From Mesotaenium endlicherianum (lineage: Eukaryota > Streptophyta > Zygnematophyceae > Zygnematales > Mesotaeniaceae), in the NCBI GenBank assembly GCA_009602735.1, contig WELA01013780.1, forward strand, positions 29,853-76,149: a DNA stretch of 46,297 nt. The letters run 5' to 3'. The first letter of the stretch is position 1. Every line of letters starts with the position of its first letter. The notes beneath the pieces are model-generated. The model searched no databases. It was not told the DNA's origin and worked only from the letters and a program-made list of their open reading frames with translations. Position numbers and translations under genes: made by a program. Below, one piece after another: positions 10,554-22,348 of this stretch.

Positions 10554-13500
10554 GCCAGGAGCCTGCCACCCCAAGACCCACTTCACGAGAAGACAACAAG
10601 CCAAGTGAGGTGGAGACCCCCATTGTAGACGACGTTCCAGCCCCAATGAGTTTGAGAGGTTACCTTGGAGGAGAGAAGGTCCACATCTTGGTGGATAGCG
10701 GAGCTCAAGGCAACTTCATCGCTGTAGATTTTGCCACCAAGCACGGTATTACTATGCGAACTCTTGACCACGACAAGGAGATTATGATGCCCGACGGATT
10801 CTCCTACACTACCCCTTCCAAAATGACGTACCCCTTGTCACTCTCTATCAAGTCCTTCAAGGATAGAGTAGTGTTCTCCCCAATGCAATTGGGCAAGTAC
10901 GACGTCATCCTAGGGACGCCTTGGTTGACCAAGCACCACCCCCAAGTTGATTGGAGGGACGGTACTATCAAGATCAAGAATGACATCACTTCAAGAATCC
11001 GTATTTTGCGAATAACCAGATCCAAGACATCAAGAAGCCGGCACACGAGATACTATTGTTCGCCCTCCAACTCAAGAGACTTGTGAGGAAGAGACACAAG
11101 CTTCTTTCGGCCTTGATCACGCGAAAAGACATTAAGAAAGACATCGAGAGTCCAGAAGGCAGCCCCATTCCCAAGGAGATACAAGAAGTCTTAGAGGACT
11201 ACAAAGAAGTATTCTCTCCGGAATTTCCCAAGAGCTTACCCCCCAAGAGATTCGTAGACCACAAAATAGAGATGGAGCCCGGAAGCAAGCCCATCTCTCC
11301 GCCTACGTTCAAAATGTCATACACGGAGCTAGACGAAGTCAAGAAGCAAATCAAGGAGCTACTGGAGCATGGCTTCATTCGACCTAGCAAGTCGCCATTT
11401 GGAGCCCCGGTGCTATTTGTCAAGAAGAAGGATGGTACCTTGGGGATGTGTGTGGACTATCGCGCCCTCAACAAGATCACCATCAAGAATCGATACTCGT
11501 TGCCGCGCATGGATGAGCTCATGGACCGACTGGTTGGAGCCAAGTACTTCACGAAGGTGGACTTCAGAAGCGGCTACCACCAAATTCGCATTGCTGAACC
11601 TGACAGAGAAAATGGCAATCAGGACAAGGTATAAACATTTTGAGTTCATGGTCCTGCCATTTGGACTCACCAACGCGCCAGCAACTTTCATGACTATGAT
11701 GAACACCATATTTCAGCCCATGTTGGACAGATTTGTGGTGGTATTCATCGACGACATCCTTATCTACAGCAAGACCCTTGAAGAGCATGCAAGACACTTG
11801 AAAGAAGTCCTCGAAGTATTGAAGCAAAACAAGCTATTCGCAAAGGAGTCAATATGCGAGTTTGCCAAACAAGAAGTGGAATTCCTAGGTCTCCACGTGA
11901 CTGCTGATGGCATCAAGATGGACCCAAAGAAGACCACGGTGGTGGAGGAATGGCACACCCCCACGACCAAGAAAGGACTCCAATCATTCTTGGGATTTGC
12001 CAATTGGTACAAGAGATTCATCCAGAGCTTCTCGCAAATAGCAGCCCCTCTCACGGATCTACTGAAGAAAGACAAGCCATATGTTTGGACCAAGAAAGAG
12101 GAGGAAGCATTCCAACAACTGAAGCAAAGATTGATCACATCCCCGGTGCTCACACTCCCAAGTCCAAACTCAGATTGGCCCTTCCACGTCATCATCGATG
12201 CATCTTCCTATGCAATAAGAGCAATCCTGCTTCATGACCAAGGCAAGGGACTGCAGCCCATTGCCTACGAGTCAAGGAAGCTAAACCCAGCCGAGCAAAA
12301 TTATACAACCACGGAGCGAGAGGCGTTGGCGATTGTACATGCCTTGAAGGTTTGGCGCTGCTACGTTGAAGGACGCAAGGTGCTGGTTACTACGGACCAC
12401 GAGGCATTGAAGCACCTCCAAATGCAATCGTATCTCTCAAGGAGACAAGCAAGGTGGAGCAAATACTTGCAACAATGCAACATCACGATTTAGTACCAGC
12501 CCGGCAAGACAAACCCAGATGACCCCCTCTCAAGATTGTAATTAAACGCAGTGATGACATCCCTGAAGACAGATCTAGAAGCTCGATTTTCAGCCGCCTA
12601 TGAAAGAGACCCATACAAGAATGGAGAAGCAGCCTTGGACCCATACAAGAAGCAAGAAGGCAATTATTGGGTGAGGCAAGATACGGGCCAGAGATGTGTT
12701 CCTAATGACTTAGACCTCCGGCTCTTGCTTCTACGAGAAGCACACGACAACCCTCTTGGAGGACACTTTGGAATTCTAAAGATCAGGGGCGTCCTAGCCA
12801 GGACTTATTGCTGGCTAGGCATGTTTAAGCAAGTCAAGGAGTACTGCGGGAGCTGTGACACATGCCAAAGAGTCAAGCCATCATCACAAAAGGCGGGAGG
12901 ACTCCTCCAACCACTACCAATCCCCGGAAGACAATGGACGGACATCTCAATGGACCTTATTGTGAACCTGCCCGTGACACCTTGAGGCCATAATGCAATA
13001 TTCACGGTGGTGAACGGACTTACCAAGATGGCTCATTTCATTCCCACAACAACTAAGGCTACAGCACCACAAATTGCAAGACTCATCTTTGACAACATCT
13101 TCCGACTCCATGGACTACCATCAAGAATTGTGTCGGATAGAGATCCAAGATTTACAAGCCATTTTTGGAAAAATCTCTTCAAGAACTTGGGTACATCGTT
13201 GGATATGTCCACTACCTACCACCCGCAATCAGATGGGCAAACCGAGCGTATGAATTGTACCCTAAAGACCTCTCTAAAGGCCTACGTGTCTACTCTGGAG
13301 CAAGATTGGGACATGTACTTGACCCCCTTGGCCTACAACAACACGACACAGGCCTCTACCCAAGAGTCCCCATTCTTCCTCAACTATGGCTTCCATCCAA
13401 CCACGCCGCTGAGCTTCACGACTGGCCGTGATGAAGTACCTGCACCAACAAATTTTATGGAGACATTAGAAGCAGCCCTTACAGCAGCGAAGAAAGCTCT

Positions 13501-14119
13501 ACAACAGGCGCAAGATGCTCAAGCAAGAGTGTCAAACAGGTCCAGAAGAGAAATTACGTACAGAGCGGGTGACAACGTGTTACTATCATCCAAGAATATT
13601 TCCCTGAACAACAGGCCTGCCGGCAGCAAGTTCTCTCCCAAGTATTTGGGACCCTTCAAGATTATCCAGCAAGTCAACCCCGTTGCTTTCAAGCTAGAAC
13701 TCCCCCAGACTATGCACATCGATCGCGTATTCCACGCTTCCCTCTTCAAGCCATATCTGCAACCCGACAACAAGTTCCCAGGACGAGTGACAACCCCACC
13801 AGCCCCAACAATAGTGGATGATCATTTGGAGTATGAAGTGGAAGACATAGTGGCTATGAGAAAGTTCAAGAGACAGCAGCAATACTTGATCAAGTGGAAA
13901 GCATATCCAGATTCTGAGAATAATTGGGTGGCGACGCACTCGCTTGACAAAGTTCAGAGAAAGCAGAAACGCTTCCATGCCGCCAACCCCCATCTTGGAC
14001 CAGCCCCAAGTCTCTCTACTGAAAGCCTGAAGAATTCAAGGAGGCAGCCTGCCACCATCAAGAAGCAACAGAAGACTTCTTGGAGGCAGCCTGCAAGAAC
14101 AAGAAAGAGGAAAAATTGA
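10532..14119 (+). pseudogene. pol: Pol of element A: protease, RT, RNase H, integrase, chromodomain; broken
   Basis: Protease: ILVDSGAQGNF at about 10690. [18 protein letters not shown], then [12 protein letters not shown] and catalytic FIDD at about 11750. RNase H: IIDASSYAI, TEREALAI and TTDHEAL. Integrase: zinc finger HDNPLGGH with CGSCDTC, then SMDLIV, VSDRD and GQTERMN. A chromodomain (EYEVEDIVAMRKF with YLIKWKAYPDSENNW) lies at about 13830-13930. Lesions: frameshifts near 11000 and 11603, TAG at 12491, TAA at 12539 and TGA at 12983. RNase H also reads AIRAIL where the family has AIGAIL. The frame ends with TGA at 14117-14119. Confidence 0.93.
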
Positions 14120-14884
14120 CATTAGACACTCTTCTCTTCTCGCAGTTTTTGGACTGAAAGCTAAAACTGCTACTGGTGATAGGTCTCTGCATAATGAATT
14201 TTAAAAATTTACCTGGCTGTAGTCCATGAGTAGTTGGTTATTTAGAATCCAAGTTTGCTCAATTTGGAGCACTGGTGAGCGAGATATGATGTTCTGAGTA
14301 GAAGGGGGTCAGGCTGCTGGCATTATTAGGGTAGAATATGCCTTATGACATTGTGCCCTCCCCTGAACTTGGAATGCTCTGAAAATCAAGACTGTGGTTG
14401 AAGCCCTTACCGCGCCCATTTAAAGACTAACTTTGCAGAATTTGAAGAAGCATAGAAGGACTTGTGATTTTCAAAAGTTTCTGCACAGATTTGGAGGAGT
14501 GCCTACTCTCTCAGCTCTCAACAACACTCCAAAAGTTGGAATGCTCTCAAATTTAATGACCCGGTAAAGTTCTTCGACGCGCTTCGTTTGGTATTAGAAT
14601 TTTTAGATTTGGAGAAGTTCTGTGGACGCTATGAAGTTTTGAATTTATGGCAGATTCTGGACCAACTTGTATAATTTTCTATATTATCAAGGAGTAGGCT
14701 AGCCAATAAGGTCACACCACCCACGACCTTGCTAGTCTACCTTACATGTGTAGCACCTGATTTGGCACCTTTGACGAATGCTCTTCACATATGTGGCATC
14801 TGACTTGAAGCTGTTGACTAGTCTGCTCCACATGTGTAAGACCTGATTTGACAAACCGAGACGCTTTTTTTGTCGGGAAGGTGA
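14120..14884 (+). other. 3' untranslated region and polypurine tract of element A
   Basis: No ORF. The last bases before the 3' LTR (CGGGAAGGTGA, 14874-14884) are the likely polypurine tract for plus-strand priming. There is no extra ORF here, unlike elements B and C. Confidence 0.7.
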
Positions 14885-15386
14885 TGTAGTAATTTGAATT
14901 ATAATATATCAGTTTGCATATATTTAATGCTTTTAAATATATCTAGAGTAGTATTGTGTGGAGTCAAGTGTGAATAGATACTCTAGTGACTTGGTTCATG
15001 TCCTTTGAACCTCCTAAGGCATTTTCGAAGTTAGAGGAAGGACCTAGAAGAACTCCATGTGGCAAAAGTCAAATGTGCCATTTTTAGGTCAAAAGGACAT
15101 GTGTACATTATTCTAGAAAGAGGTCGCAAGTTTTGGGATGTGTTGGGTGCCAACACATCAACATGCACATGCCTAGAAATTACTTATGTAGCAAGTATAT
15201 AAACAAGAGCTAGAACATAGAAAGACATTCCAGAAGCACTCTTGTACTTGCCAAATTCCAGAAATATATCAACTTTCAAGAAGCCATCTCGCTTTCAAGA
15301 AGCTACCACTTGTCTTTAAAGATTCTTGTCTTGAATAGATAAAGTATTATAGTTCACTAGGTGCTTTATCTATCTGTTTCACTACA
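14885..15386 (+). repeat. 3' LTR of element A
   Basis: Same length as the 5' LTR, with scattered substitutions. A good TATA box, TATATAAA, lies at 15196-15203, about 190 bp before the LTR end, as expected for U3-R-U5. It is followed by the target duplication AAAAC. Confidence 0.95.
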
Positions 15387-15391
15387 AAAAC

Positions 15392-16010
15392 ACAGGCATG
15401 CACAAAAAATAGGATACATTTTGCACGAAGAAGCCAAGGAGCCATGCTTTTGCCGACTCATTTGAGATTTGCTTTCCTTTTGCAATTCGAACGTTCAAGA
15501 GTTTCCCATACAGGATTTTGTTTCTTTGACAAGCTAGGGTTGGCTAATTTGTTATTTGATCTACTGGGAGAATCTTGACACAAACTGAGACAAACACAAG
15601 TTGCGGAAAACGCATGAGATGCTGAATTGCTGGTCAAATTTCAAGTTCTCAGAAGTCTTTTGCAGGAAGCAAATGCTAGAATTGTGTCTCAGAGAAGAAA
15701 GGGCAAACTCACAGTGAAGAATTGATGAGTGTGACTAGGAGCAAAGGACCTCCAACCAAATAGCAGCAAGTTGCAATAGCTTTCAGAGTTTTGCAGGTTT
15801 GCTTTTCAAGAGAAGTAAAGTGAAAGCTTGAGAAAGCGACTTTCTCTCTTAATTTTCTTAATTTTTACACTGCTTGCAATTGATTTCTACGAAATACAAA
15901 TTCTGTGAATTCGACAACATGGGCAAACTCCCGCCTAGGAGTATTAGATTTTGCACTAGTAAGAAAAGTTGAAAACATCCAAGTCGTTTTGTAAAACAAG
16001 AGACCTCTGA
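15392..16010. other. spacer between elements A and B
   Basis: No ORF above background, no repeat and no RNA gene recognised. Confidence 0.5.
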
Positions 16011-16731
16011 TGTAATGAATCAGTATACTGGTTGATATAATATTCATTTAAATAACATAGTTAATTTATTTAAGCCCGCTGAACTATAGTTAACAATCAA
16101 TCTGCTAGACTTTATACTCAACATCAGTTTAATGACTTGGCCGGAAGTAGTAGGCTGAGGTCAACTTAAGTCAGCTTGCTGACACATTCTTTGACAGCCA
16201 GCTGAATTCCGTACTCAGTAGCAGCTAACTGCCTCGATATGCATCTAAGTGTGGTATGCTAGATGAATGGCCAGATGACATCCCTATGATGGATGGCAAT
16301 TCGGGATGATGGGAGATGGCGGTGGATTTGATTAACCGAGGTCCTACCAACGTGGTTAACTCCAGGGTAGGCGGTGCCATCGCACTGACCGTTGAACAGT
16401 AAACTCATTCCATGTACATATGCTAGGCATTGCTCTCGAGTTCGGCATTCGGAAACGAGGCCAACTCTCTTGTACATTTTACTGAGAGAGATCTGAATCC
16501 AAGGCGAGAAGCCATTGATACGCACTGTCTTCTAACCTTGCTTATGTATGAGTTTACTGATTTGCATTATTGATCCTAGTTTACTCGCATTTGACTTACG
16601 AGTATTATTCACTGCTAGTGTGTTGTCCTTTGCCGTTAAATCAGTCAACGGAAAATACCATAAAGATTACTCGCTGATATAAAGATCTTTATTATTTGTT
16701 AATCGCCTATTTGGTAAGTCGATTCATTTCA
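16011..16731 (+). repeat. 5' LTR of element B
   Basis: Aligns end to end with 24102-24822, and in reverse with 26447-27128, 34469-35150, 41508-42216 and 45440-46158. Contains several short inverted repeats with a CAGC-nn-GCTG core. Confidence 0.95.
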
Positions 16732-16732
16732 G

Positions 16733-16744
16733 TGGTATCGGAGC
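16733..16744 (+). other. primer-binding site of element B
   Basis: TGGTATCGGAGC starts two bases after the LTR. It is identical to the element A site although the two LTR families are unrelated. Confidence 0.8.
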
Positions 16745-16765
16745 GATTATCACAGTCTTCTTTGT

Positions 16766-18244
16766 ATGGTAAGGACAAGGTCTCAAACTAGCAACTCCCG
16801 AGACATGGAGAACCAGGATAACGAGAATGTCGAAAACCAGGCGGAAAGCCATGTAGCGGGAACCCGTACCTATTTCGAAGCAGTGTCAGATACTGCAGCT
16901 AGAGAGGCTGCAGATGAGGCAGCTGCTATAGCCGCAGTCGCAGCACAGCAAGCTGAGGAGGAGAGAGCCAGGCTAGAAGCTGAACAAGTAGCAAAGGCCG
17001 CTGAAGATACAGAAAGGAGGGAAAGACAGCCAGCTGACGAGCGCACTGTCGAGGAACTCATGGCATCAAGGGCCAATGTTCTGAACCCACCTCCTGGTGT
17101 ACAACTCAATGTACCCCTAGGTCAAATACGTGACCGGCTGAATGCGGCAGGAATTGCTGCTGCAGGAGCGAGAGGGATTGTTGAGGACACTACTCAGCGA
17201 GTAGAGGCTGCTGCTGCTGCTACATTTGCTAATCTACCACCCCAGAGTGTAGACTTGGGAGCATTGTTCGTTCAGATGCAGTCGCAAATGGCGACCATGT
17301 ATCAGTCCCAGCAGGAGGACAAAAGAATCATAATGTCGCTACTGCGGGACAGAGACCAGCTGGGGTCTCACACCACTAGTGGTGGTGGCCGAGGGCCTAG
17401 TAAGCCCAAGCCGAAACCTCCCCAGGACTATGATCCTGAGGGAAACAGAAAATATTACCTGATCAAGTTTCTCGCGGATGTTGAGCAGTGGCTGGAGAAC
17501 TACCCAGAACTGCAAGATTACGAGAAGGTCAGGCACACCGGTGCGCTACTGAAAGGCAGTGCCGCAGACTGGTGGCTTTACTGGAAGGAAGAGCGTAAGG
17601 CTCGGCAACTCGGTGACCCTACGTGGGTAGAGTTTGTCGAGAAGTTGCATGAGAAGTTTGATGTCATCAACCAGCAGGAGAAAGCTATCTATGCGATGAT
17701 CTCCTTGACACTGAAGCAGACCACTTCAGTTGCTGAGTTTGCTCAGAAGTTTCAGGAGAACATGATGAAGCAGCCGGATTTGCCAGAACGGTATAGGATA
17801 GCATACTTCAGGTATGGCTTAAAATCCGAAGTCTCTGGTCATTTTGCTGAAAAAAAGTATGAGAAACTGGCTGACTTGATCCAGGATGCTGACGCCTGGG
17901 ATCAGCAGCAGTTCAATCACAAGCGCCAGAGTAACGCTTTGGTGTCTAAGATTGTCAAAAAGCCCCACGGTTCCTACAATGCAATTGAAGGAGACCAGGC
18001 TGAGGATAATCAGGGTGATGGATATGTGTATGAGTACAATGCTATATAGTCTAGAGGTAGAGGTGATTCCTCTCGAGGTGGCTATGGAAGGGGTGGTGGT
18101 AAGACTAAGCCGAGACCAGCCTCAGCAAAATCCACTAGCTACCATTGTCAGCAGAAAGGCCACTACAGAGAACAGTGTCCAGTCAAGCACCTGCCCAAGG
18201 TCGAGAGAAAAGACCAGCCTTTAAAAGACAGCAACAGTCAATAA
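16766..18244 (+). pseudogene. gag: Gag of element B, with one nonsense codon
   Basis: ATG at 16766. An Ala/Glu-rich coiled-coil region spans about residues 45-95. The gag domain lies at about 228-330 (FLADVEQWLENYPEL, LLKGSAADWWLYWKEE). TAG at 18047-18049 stops it at 427 aa; the matching codon in element C is CAG. The same frame then continues through an RG-rich stretch and a zinc knuckle to TAA at 18242. The knuckle reads [13 protein letters not shown], so its first Cys is Tyr; element C keeps the first Cys (CFHCQQPGHFREQ) but has Tyr at the last one. Confidence 0.88.
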
Positions 18245-21200
18245 TCCAGTCTACTGACTGTGAGGATGCTAGAGATAGTGAGTCGTCACTAGCTACCCTC
18301 GTAGCAGGTATTATGGGTCCTGCTGAACTGGATTCACTATGCATGCCTGACAACCAGATAAAGGAGACCATCAGCAATATAGACGTCCAGAGAGTGCACA
18401 CTCTGGATGCTCTTGTTCCACCTGATGTCCAACATTTCTTTGCTACGTCAGGAGAACAATGCGAAAGTCAGGAAAAGACAGTCCCCCCTATCCTACTGCA
18501 TTGCATGATTGCAGGTAGGAAGGTGAGGGCATTTGTTGACGGAGGGGCGTCACATACTTTTATCCACAAGGACTTAGTTAAGCGGCTAAGGCTGCCTACT
18601 GTCACCCAAGGGAATAGAAAAATATTCCTTGGAGATGCCTCAAGTATCCCGGGAGGAGTTATAACCAAGCCTATTGAGGTCCAGTTAGGTTCTGGCATTG
18701 CAGTTCTAACTGAAACGCTTACATTTGAGGTACTCAACACTGGCTTTTATGATCTCGTGCTAGGCAGGTCCTGGCTTAATAGACATCAAGCTGAAGTGTG
18801 TTGGAGCAGAGGTACAGTTAAAGTGAGAGGAGCCAGTGATGGGCAGACTGACTTGGCACCCACCAGTGCTCTTCCTCTTGTCCTGTGTGGATGGCAAATG
18901 AAGGAAAAGAAGAGGCTTCCAGAAGGATGCAAGTTGCTGAATGCAATGGAGTTCGTCAAAAGCTGGAACCAGAAGGAAGACAGAATGTTCTGTCTGCTGC
19001 TAAGAGAGGTACCTCCTCAACCTGAAGAAGTGGTTGAGAAAAAGGTACACCCTCCGGAACACCCTACTGCTGCAAACATTGTTGCTCAGTACACGGATGT
19101 GTTTAATATGCCTCCAGGACTACCCCCTAAGCGGGAAGTAGATCATAGGATTGATTTATTACCTGGTAGCCAGCCACCCTGGCAACGCACGTATGGCTTG
19201 TCTTATTTGGAGAGTGAGGAGTTGAAAACACAGATTGCAGAGCTGGAGGAAAATGGTTACATTTCTTCCAGTAAATCACCTTACGGCGCACCTATCCTAT
19301 TTGTTAAGAAAAAGGATGGCAGTATGCGGATGTGTGTAGATTACAGAGCCCTGAACAGAATTACAGTAAAGAACAAGTATGCTTTACCCAGAATCGAGGA
19401 CTTGCTTGATACCCTGTCTGGCGCTAAGGTGTTCAGTAAGATAGATCTCAAGAGTGGTTATCATCAAATCAGAATTGCTGAGGGGGATGAACACAAGACT
19501 GCCTTCCGCACACGCTATGGACACTATGAGTTCAACGTGATGCCATTTGGACTGACTAATGCTCCTGCTACCTTTATGGGTGCTATGAATGACATTTTCA
19601 GGCCTTATTTGGATAAGTTTGTGCAAGTTTTCCTGGATGATATTTTAATTTTCTCTAAAGATGAAGCTCAGCACACTGAACACTTAAAGACAGTCCTGGA
19701 CACTCTGCGGAAAAATCACTTATATGCTAAAATGAGCAAGTGTGATTTCTTTAAGGAAAGTATTGAATTCTTAGGCCACGTTGTCAGTAAAGAGGGCATC
19801 AGTGTGGATCCTAAGAAAGTCCAGACCATAAGGGACTGGCCAGTACCACAGTCTGTCTCTGAAGTTAGATCCTTCCTCGGGTTGGCTAACTACTATAAGA
19901 GATTTATTGAGAATTATTCCACAAAGGCCAGTAAACTGACCGACCTTACTAAGAAAGACATCGGGTATGTGTGGGGGGAAGAGCAGCAGGCTGCCTTCCA
20001 GACCCTTAAAGATGCCCTTTGTTCTGCCCCAGTGCTAGCCGTGTATGACCCCAGCAAACCGGTGCAGGTGGTTACTGATGCCTCTGACTTTGCCATGGGT
20101 GCTATTTTGTTGCAGCCTGCTGACAAAACCACAAAGGATGGTAAGGTACGGCAGGAGTGGCATCCTGTGTTGTATGAGTCTATGAAATTTAATCCAGCGG
20201 AGATTAATTACTCAGTGCATGATAAAGAGCTGCTAGCTATCATTCATGTACTCAAACAGTGGAGAGCATACTTACATGGTAAAGCTTTGAAGGTGATTAC
20301 AGATCATCCAGCTCTGACCCACTTTCAGAAGAAGTCCAAGCTGTCGAGGAGGGAGAACCGCTGGAGCCAGATGCTGGAGCAGTTCCAAGTCCAGATCGAC
20401 TACAAACCAGGGAAGTTGAATCCTGCTGATGCACTCTCTAGAAGACCTGACTTGCAAGAAAGGAACTTTAGTCAGCATGCTGTAGATAAAGTCCTGTGTG
20501 CACTCACTTCACTAAAGGTGAAAAAGTCCTTCCTTGAACAACTTAGGAAAGCCTACCTTTCTGACCCAACATTTGAGCCCAGCCCCACTACTGGTATGTG
20601 TCGTGCTACCGCACTCGGGTATAAGCTCAAGGGAGGGGTCTGGGTGACTGAAACCACTTCAGGCAGGCTGAAGCTGGTCATTCCTAATAATTTGGAAATA
20701 AGGTCTCTCTTACTGAGTCAAGCTCATGACAGTCTCCTGGGTGGACATTTGGGGCAGGCCAAAACTGTTGGCAAACTGGCAAAACATTATCATTGGGAGG
20801 GGTTACCCCGGGAGGTCTTGAAATATGTCAAGTCCTGTGACCAGTGTCAGAGAAATAAGTCTCGGCACACACCACCCGGAGGTCTCTTGCAACCGCTACC
20901 CATCCCAGCGGGACGCTGGGAAACTATATCCATGGACTGGGTGGTCTCACTACCAAGAACTGCCAACGGGCATGATTCAATACTGGTAGTCGTGGATAAA
21001 CTGACAAAAATGGTCATTTTTATCCCCACAACTGTCAAAGTGACTGCACTCGAAACAGCGAGACAGTTTTACAACCATGTAGTATGCCAACATGGGCTCC
21101 CTTCTAATATCATCTCAGACAGAGACTCAAAATTCACCTCTAAGTTCTGGAGAGCTTTAATGGGGTTAATGGGAGTCAAACAGCTGCTCAGCACAGCAAA

Positions 21201-22029
21201 CCACCCTCAGACTGATGGGCAGACTGAAAGAACTAACCGAGTTCTGCAGGAGGTGCTGAGAGCATATATTAACCAAAAACAAGATAATTGGGATGACCTG
21301 TTGCCTCAAATTCAGTTTGCGGTCAACAGTGCGGTGCACGCGTCAACGGGCAAGACTCCTTTTGAACTCAGCCTGGGTAGAGTCCCTAAGTCTCCTCTAG
21401 ATGTGCTAGGGGAATCTTTAACTCACCCTGAAGGGATTGACAACCCGGTCTCCCTCCAGTTAACTCAGGAGTTTGCTGACACCCTGTCAGAAGTCCAACG
21501 AAACCTGCACACGGCCCAAGAAAACCAACAAAAATACGCTAATCAACACCGTCGGGAACTGACATTTTCTAAGAGCGATTTAGTCAAACTGCATTCTCAG
21601 CACCTGTACCTCCCTGGTGTGGTCAAGAAAAAGCTTGGCCCTGTCTGGGTCGGTCCATATTCGGTAGTGCGTCGTGTCGGTCAGAATGCTTACAAATTGA
21701 ACATGTCAGCGGACTACAAGGGTCACCCGGTCTTTAATGTCTCCTTCCTGGAACCATACATCAAAGGTGATACACTGTTCACAGGTCGGTCGCTTGTCCA
21801 ACCGGGATCGGTCCCCGCTGTCCGAGACGGCGATCCTGAGGAAAATGAGGTCGATGAGATTTTAGACGCTCGCTCGGTCCGTCGATCGTCTAAATATGTC
21901 ATGAAGTACCTCATCCGATGGAAGGGTTACGATGCCTCTGGGGACACTTGGGAATTTAAAGATCAGCCGACCAATGCCAAAGGGGCGTTGAAACGGTTCC
22001 ACCTTCGGGCGGCTGGGGCACCTCCCTAA
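18055..22029 (+). CDS. pol: Pol polyprotein of element B, intact: protease, RT, RNase H, integrase, chromodomain
   Basis: One uninterrupted frame from the stop at 18052 to TAA at 22027. Protease: [12 protein letters not shown] near 18530, with DGG in place of the usual [37 protein letters not shown], then catalytic FLDD at about 19630. RNase [29 protein letters not shown] and ADALSR. Integrase: zinc finger [10 protein letters not shown] with CDQCQRNK, then [14 protein letters not shown] and DGQTERTN as the D, D and E motifs. A chromodomain lies at about 21838-21960 ([31 protein letters not shown]), which by family precedent guides integration into chromatin. The first frame codons have no ATG; translation through the 18220 slippery site is the likely start. 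Confidence 0.95.
18220..18226 (+). promoter_or_regulatory. candidate -1 ribosomal frameshift heptamer, T TTA AAA, gag-pol of element B
   Basis: The gag-frame codons are CCT TTA AAA, an X XXY YYZ heptamer 16 bases before the gag TAA. The pol frame is open from 18055 in the -1 frame with no ATG at its head, so entry by frameshift fits. The equivalent place in element C lies in the assembly gap. Confidence 0.6.
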
Positions 22030-22348
22030 CAGTCATTTCAGTTGACACGGGAAGGTGACAGGAGGTCCTGTCTCCATATAAGTTGGAGGGAGATGTGACA
22101 GTTAGTGACAGTTGTGACAGGCAGCCCACCTTTAAATTTAAGTTGGAGGGAGTGGTAGTCTTTGATCACCATATTACCCACTCAACCTGCGCTCACACTC
22201 ACTTGCTCTCCAACTCAGTTTTTCCTTATATTCGCTCACACCAGGTATTCCAGGAACTCTCCCGATCGCGACCCTCTTCATCAAGGGCACTCAGTAGCGG
22301 CAAATTATCATGACTTCACTAACTGCATTGTATTTATGATTGAGAAGG
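22030..22348 (+). promoter_or_regulatory. leader between pol and the extra ORF, with two PPT-like repeats
   Basis: Contains AGTTGGAGGGA at 22081-22091 and 22141-22151, the same sequence that forms the PPT at 24090-24100, and GTGACAG repeats between them. A pyrimidine stretch and AG dinucleotides near 22240-22252 could serve as a splice acceptor for a subgenomic mRNA; that is a guess. Confidence 0.6.

Larger units (their letters stand above)
8809..15386 (+). mobile_element. element A: complete, inactivated Ty3/gypsy chromovirus
   Basis: Two 502-bp LTRs (8809-9310 and 14885-15386) start TGTAGT and end ACTACA. They are flanked by a perfect 5-bp duplication AAAAC (8804-8808 and 15387-15391). The order is PBS, gag, protease, reverse transcriptase, RNase H, integrase, chromodomain, PPT. 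The order RT-RNaseH-integrase and the C-terminal chromodomain place it among the chromoviruses. At least six stops or frameshifts disable it. Confidence 0.96.

Noticed and set aside
16259..16525. 88-aa open frame antisense to the B-family LTR, present at the same length in four LTR copies (also 24350-24616, 26653-26919, 45645-45911)
   Set aside because: It opens with GTG and not ATG, and equal length simply follows from near-identical LTRs. The older copies at 34680-34950 and 41720-42000 are broken.
18047..18049. Gag TAG of element B as a programmed readthrough stop
   Set aside because: The aligned codon in element C is CAG, so a simple C-to-T nonsense mutation is the better explanation.
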